From Candidatus Parcubacteria bacterium (GTDB lineage Bacteria; Patescibacteriota; Minisyncoccia; Phycocordibacterales; Phycocordibacteraceae): a stretch of DNA of 5,160 bases. The stretch lies in assembly GCA_022616215.1 (NCBI GenBank), contig JAKEFE010000022.1, positions 1 through 5,160 on the forward strand, given 5' to 3'. How positions within the stretch are numbered: the first letter of the stretch is position 1; each line of letters starts with the position of its first letter. Under the pieces are notes generated by a model, which saw only the letters and a program-made list of their open reading frames with translations, ran no database searches and was not told the DNA's origin. A program made the translations under genes and the position numbers. Below are positions 4,956 through 5,160 of this stretch, piece after piece.

Positions 4956-5160
4956 ATGAGCAACAAACAAAAAATCATCTGTGTTATTGGCCCGACTGCC
5001 TCCGGAAAGTCTTCGCGCGCTATTGAAATTGCCAAGGAACGTGGCGGTGAAGTGATTTCTGTAGATTCTCGTCAAGTGTACCGAATGCTTGATATTGGCA
5101 CTGAAAAAACCACACCTGAAGAAATGCAGGGTGTGCCGCATCATCTCATTGATATTCGTG
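4956..5160 (+). CDS. miaA: tRNA dimethylallyltransferase MiaA, N-terminal part (3' end outside the window)
   Basis: MiaA transfers a dimethylallyl group to N6 of A37 in tRNAs that read codons starting with U, which improves decoding accuracy. The frame is open from ATG 4956 through the right edge, with 68 complete codons. It shows the family's P-loop GPTASGKSS (12-20), the substrate loop ISVDSRQVYR (34-43) with catalytic-region D37, then LDIGTEKTTPEE (45-56) and VPHHLIDIR (60-68), all in the order seen in MiaA. The rest of the protein (usually about 300 residues) is beyond the window. The start begins the first strand a few residues before the P-loop, as expected. No real Shine-Dalgarno site precedes it (only GAG at 4944-4946). 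It diverges from ahpC across 17 bp. Confidence 0.95.
   Translation, partial: MSNKQKIICVIGPTASGKSSRAIEIAKERGGEVISVDSRQVYRMLDIGTEKTTPEEMQGVPHHLIDIR

Overview
The window looks like chromosomal core DNA of a small, tightly packed bacterial genome. It holds six genes: the 3' end of topA (DNA topoisomerase I), a shortened bifunctional rel ((p)ppGpp synthetase/hydrolase), parB (chromosome partitioning CTPase), a class II tRNA-Leu(CAA), ahpC (2-Cys peroxiredoxin), and the 5' end of miaA (tRNA dimethylallyltransferase). TAA, TGA and TAG all act as stops (topA, rel and parB), so the standard bacterial code fits. Very short or negative gaps between genes, a Rel protein lacking its C-terminal regulatory half, promoters placed almost on the start codons without Shine-Dalgarno sites, and a tRNA without encoded CCA together suggest a reduced genome, possibly Patescibacteria/CPR. 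That placement is an inference from overall character; no marker here proves it. I see no mobile element, CRISPR array or sign of recent transfer.

Layout: topA (2-1513, +) is cut by the left edge before its catalytic tyrosine. A 45-bp gap carries a good promoter for rel (1559-3193, +). rel converges on parB (3183-4124, -) and their 3' ends overlap by 11 bp. The 69-bp gap right of parB holds a leftward promoter and a degenerate parS-like palindrome. Next is tRNA-Leu (4194-4275, +), whose last base touches the stop codon of the convergent ahpC (4276-4938, -). ahpC and miaA (4956 to the right edge, +) are divergent, with only 17 bp between their start codons.

Functional links: topA sets supercoiling, rel sets the stringent response and parB acts in chromosome segregation; their adjacency need not be a pathway. 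One direct link is visible: the tRNA-Leu carries A36-A37-A38, the recognition feature of MiaA substrates, and miaA lies about 680 bp away. The window does not show an obviously new multi-gene system. The points most worth checking are the four starts with near-zero leaders, the overlapping divergent ahpC/miaA promoters, the parS-like site on the parB promoter, the CxxC-bearing N-terminal extension of AhpC, and the stripped-down Rel.
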